Shown: piece after piece, positions 12,884 through 13,537 of the stretch
Numbering within the stretch: the first letter of the stretch is position 1
Layout of the letters: each line of letters begins with the position of its first letter
Assembly (NCBI GenBank): GCA_018896595.1
Contig: JAHIME010000064.1
Location: 1-13,537 of the forward strand
Length of the DNA: 13,537 bases
Origin: Patescibacteria group bacterium
Lineage (GTDB): Bacteria; Patescibacteriota; Patescibacteriia; Patescibacteriales; VMTK01
Direction of reading: 5' to 3'
The notes under the pieces: generated by a model
Databases searched by the model: none
What the model saw: only the letters and a program-made list of their open reading frames with translations
Told to the model about the DNA's origin: nothing
Translations under genes and position numbers: made by a program

Positions 12884-13381
12884 ATGTCAAGCAAGGCGAA
12901 AATACTGCCCATAATCACCATTCCCAACCCGATTTTAAAGAAAAAATCGGCTGAAGTAGAACCAAAAAAAATAAGCTCCAAGGAATTACAGGAGCTTTGT
13001 TTGAATATGGAAAAAACAATGAAAGATAAAAAAGGAGTTGGCATAGCCGCTCCACAGATCGGCAAAAATATCCGGCTGATTATTATAAATACCAAAGACG
13101 GCGGTGTTGTGATGTTCAACCCTAAAATCATTAGAAAATCATTAACCAAAGAATGGGGCGAGGAGGGCTGTTTTTCAGTCCCCGATGTTTTCGGCCAAGT
13201 TAAGCGGCATAAAAAAATTGAATGCGAGTATTTGGATAAAACCGGCAAAAAAATAAAAATAAAAGCAGAGGGCTTGATGGCGCGCGTTATCCAGCATGAG
13301 ATTGACCACCTTGACGGGATATTATTTATAGATAAGGCAGTCCCCTCCTCTAAGATTAGAGGAGGGCAAGGGAGGAGTTGA
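12884..13381 (+). CDS. def: Peptide deformylase with a repeat-derived C-terminus
   Basis: Removes the formyl group from the N-terminal Met of new proteins, a metal-dependent reaction at the ribosome exit. All three catalytic motifs are present: GVGIAAPQ (51-58), EEGCFSVP with metal ligand C96 (93-100; Phe replaces the common Leu), and QHEIDH (137-142) with ligands H138 and H142 and catalytic E139. The conserved part ends at about residue 152 (HLDGILFIDKA). Residues 153-165 (VPSSKIRGGQGRS) and the TGA stop are encoded inside the first copy of the 97-bp repeat at 13341. The original C-terminal tail was probably replaced by read-in to the repeat, but the active site is complete, so activity is likely kept. 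The start at 12884 agrees with the family N-terminus (ILPIITIPNPILKK). Confidence -1.
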   Translation: MSSKAKILPIITIPNPILKKKSAEVEPKKISSKELQELCLNMEKTMKDKKGVGIAAPQIGKNIRLIIINTKDGGVVMFNPKIIRKSLTKEWGEEGCFSVPDVFGQVKRHKKIECEYLDKTGKKIKIKAEGLMARVIQHEIDHLDGILFIDKAVPSSKIRGGQGRS

Positions 13382-13537
13382 AAAATATATTTACTCCACC
13401 CCAACCCTCCTCTTAAACAAGAGGAGGGAGTTATAAGTAGTCCCCTCCTCTAAGATTAGAGGAGGGCAAGGGAGGAGTTGAAAAATATATTTACTCCACC
13501 CCAACCCTCCTCTTAAACAAGAGGAGGGAGTTATAAG
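13341..13537. repeat. Two tandem copies of a 97-bp palindromic repeat at the window edge
   Basis: Units 13341-13437 and 13441-13537 are identical and separated by TAG (period 100 bp). Each unit has two hairpins, CCCTCCTCT/AGAGGAGGG (loop AAGATT) and CCCTCCTCTT/AAGAGGAGGG (loop AAAC), flanking an A+T-rich centre. It resembles the CCCTCC-type palindromic repeats dispersed in many bacterial genomes. The window stops exactly at the end of the second copy, as expected if a contig broke in a longer array. The first copy overlaps the end of def. Confidence -1.

Noticed and set aside
12884..13381. UGA recoded as Gly, as in some Patescibacteria lineages
   Set aside because: No gene has an in-frame TGA that would need recoding; beyond the def TGA lies only repeat DNA.
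12772..13404. 210-codon minus-strand ORF opposite def
   Set aside because: Overlaps all catalytic motifs of peptide deformylase on the other strand and includes repeat DNA; a shadow.

Overview
The window looks like part of the chromosome of a Candidate Phyla Radiation (Patescibacteria) bacterium, probably Parcubacteria-like. This is inferred from gene content and style: small housekeeping genes in short clusters, very few Shine-Dalgarno sequences, tRNAs without an encoded CCA end, and large secreted proteins with thrombospondin type-3 calcium loops and GEAWYV-type repeats. The standard genetic code fits every gene seen. No phylogenetic search could be run.

Left part (1-5130): two minus-strand genes for secreted or surface proteins. 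The first runs off the left edge (572 residues visible). The second is a 916-residue protein built from duplicated beta-domain units. Each gene has a sigma-70-like promoter. Immediately upstream of each promoter lies an almost identical 88-bp element (85/88 identity), at exactly the same distance from the -10 box. A palindromic mobile-like element (MITE) sits between promoter and start codon of the first gene. A GC-rich palindromic island follows the second promoter region.

Centre (5141-8101): tRNA-Lys and tRNA-Thr on the minus strand, then an apparent dnaB-ybaB-recR run on the plus strand. Together these supply the replicative helicase, a nucleoid-associated protein and a recombination mediator. 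dnaB has a good promoter placed so that its mRNA should be leaderless. A bidirectional terminator separates recR from convergent rplU (ribosomal protein bL21). rplU and the next surface gene are driven by back-to-back promoters whose -35 boxes are 4 bp apart.

Right part (8247-13537): a secreted lysozyme-like protein with four surface repeats related to those of the left-edge gene; an orphan LigB/MEMO-superfamily protein; a small conserved hypothetical; a cytoplasmic solenoid protein made of twelve 28-residue alpha-hairpin repeats; a two-TM membrane protein; and peptide deformylase. The last 13 residues of the deformylase are encoded by the first copy of a tandem 97-bp palindromic repeat that ends exactly at the window edge. 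A second MITE copy sits between promoter and start codon of the solenoid gene, as the first copy does for the left-edge gene.

The most interesting material is regulatory and repeat-driven: the duplicated 88-bp element upstream of two surface genes, the MITEs inside two mRNA leaders, and the repeat that supplies the end of an essential enzyme. The 28-residue solenoid is the best candidate for an undescribed protein family.
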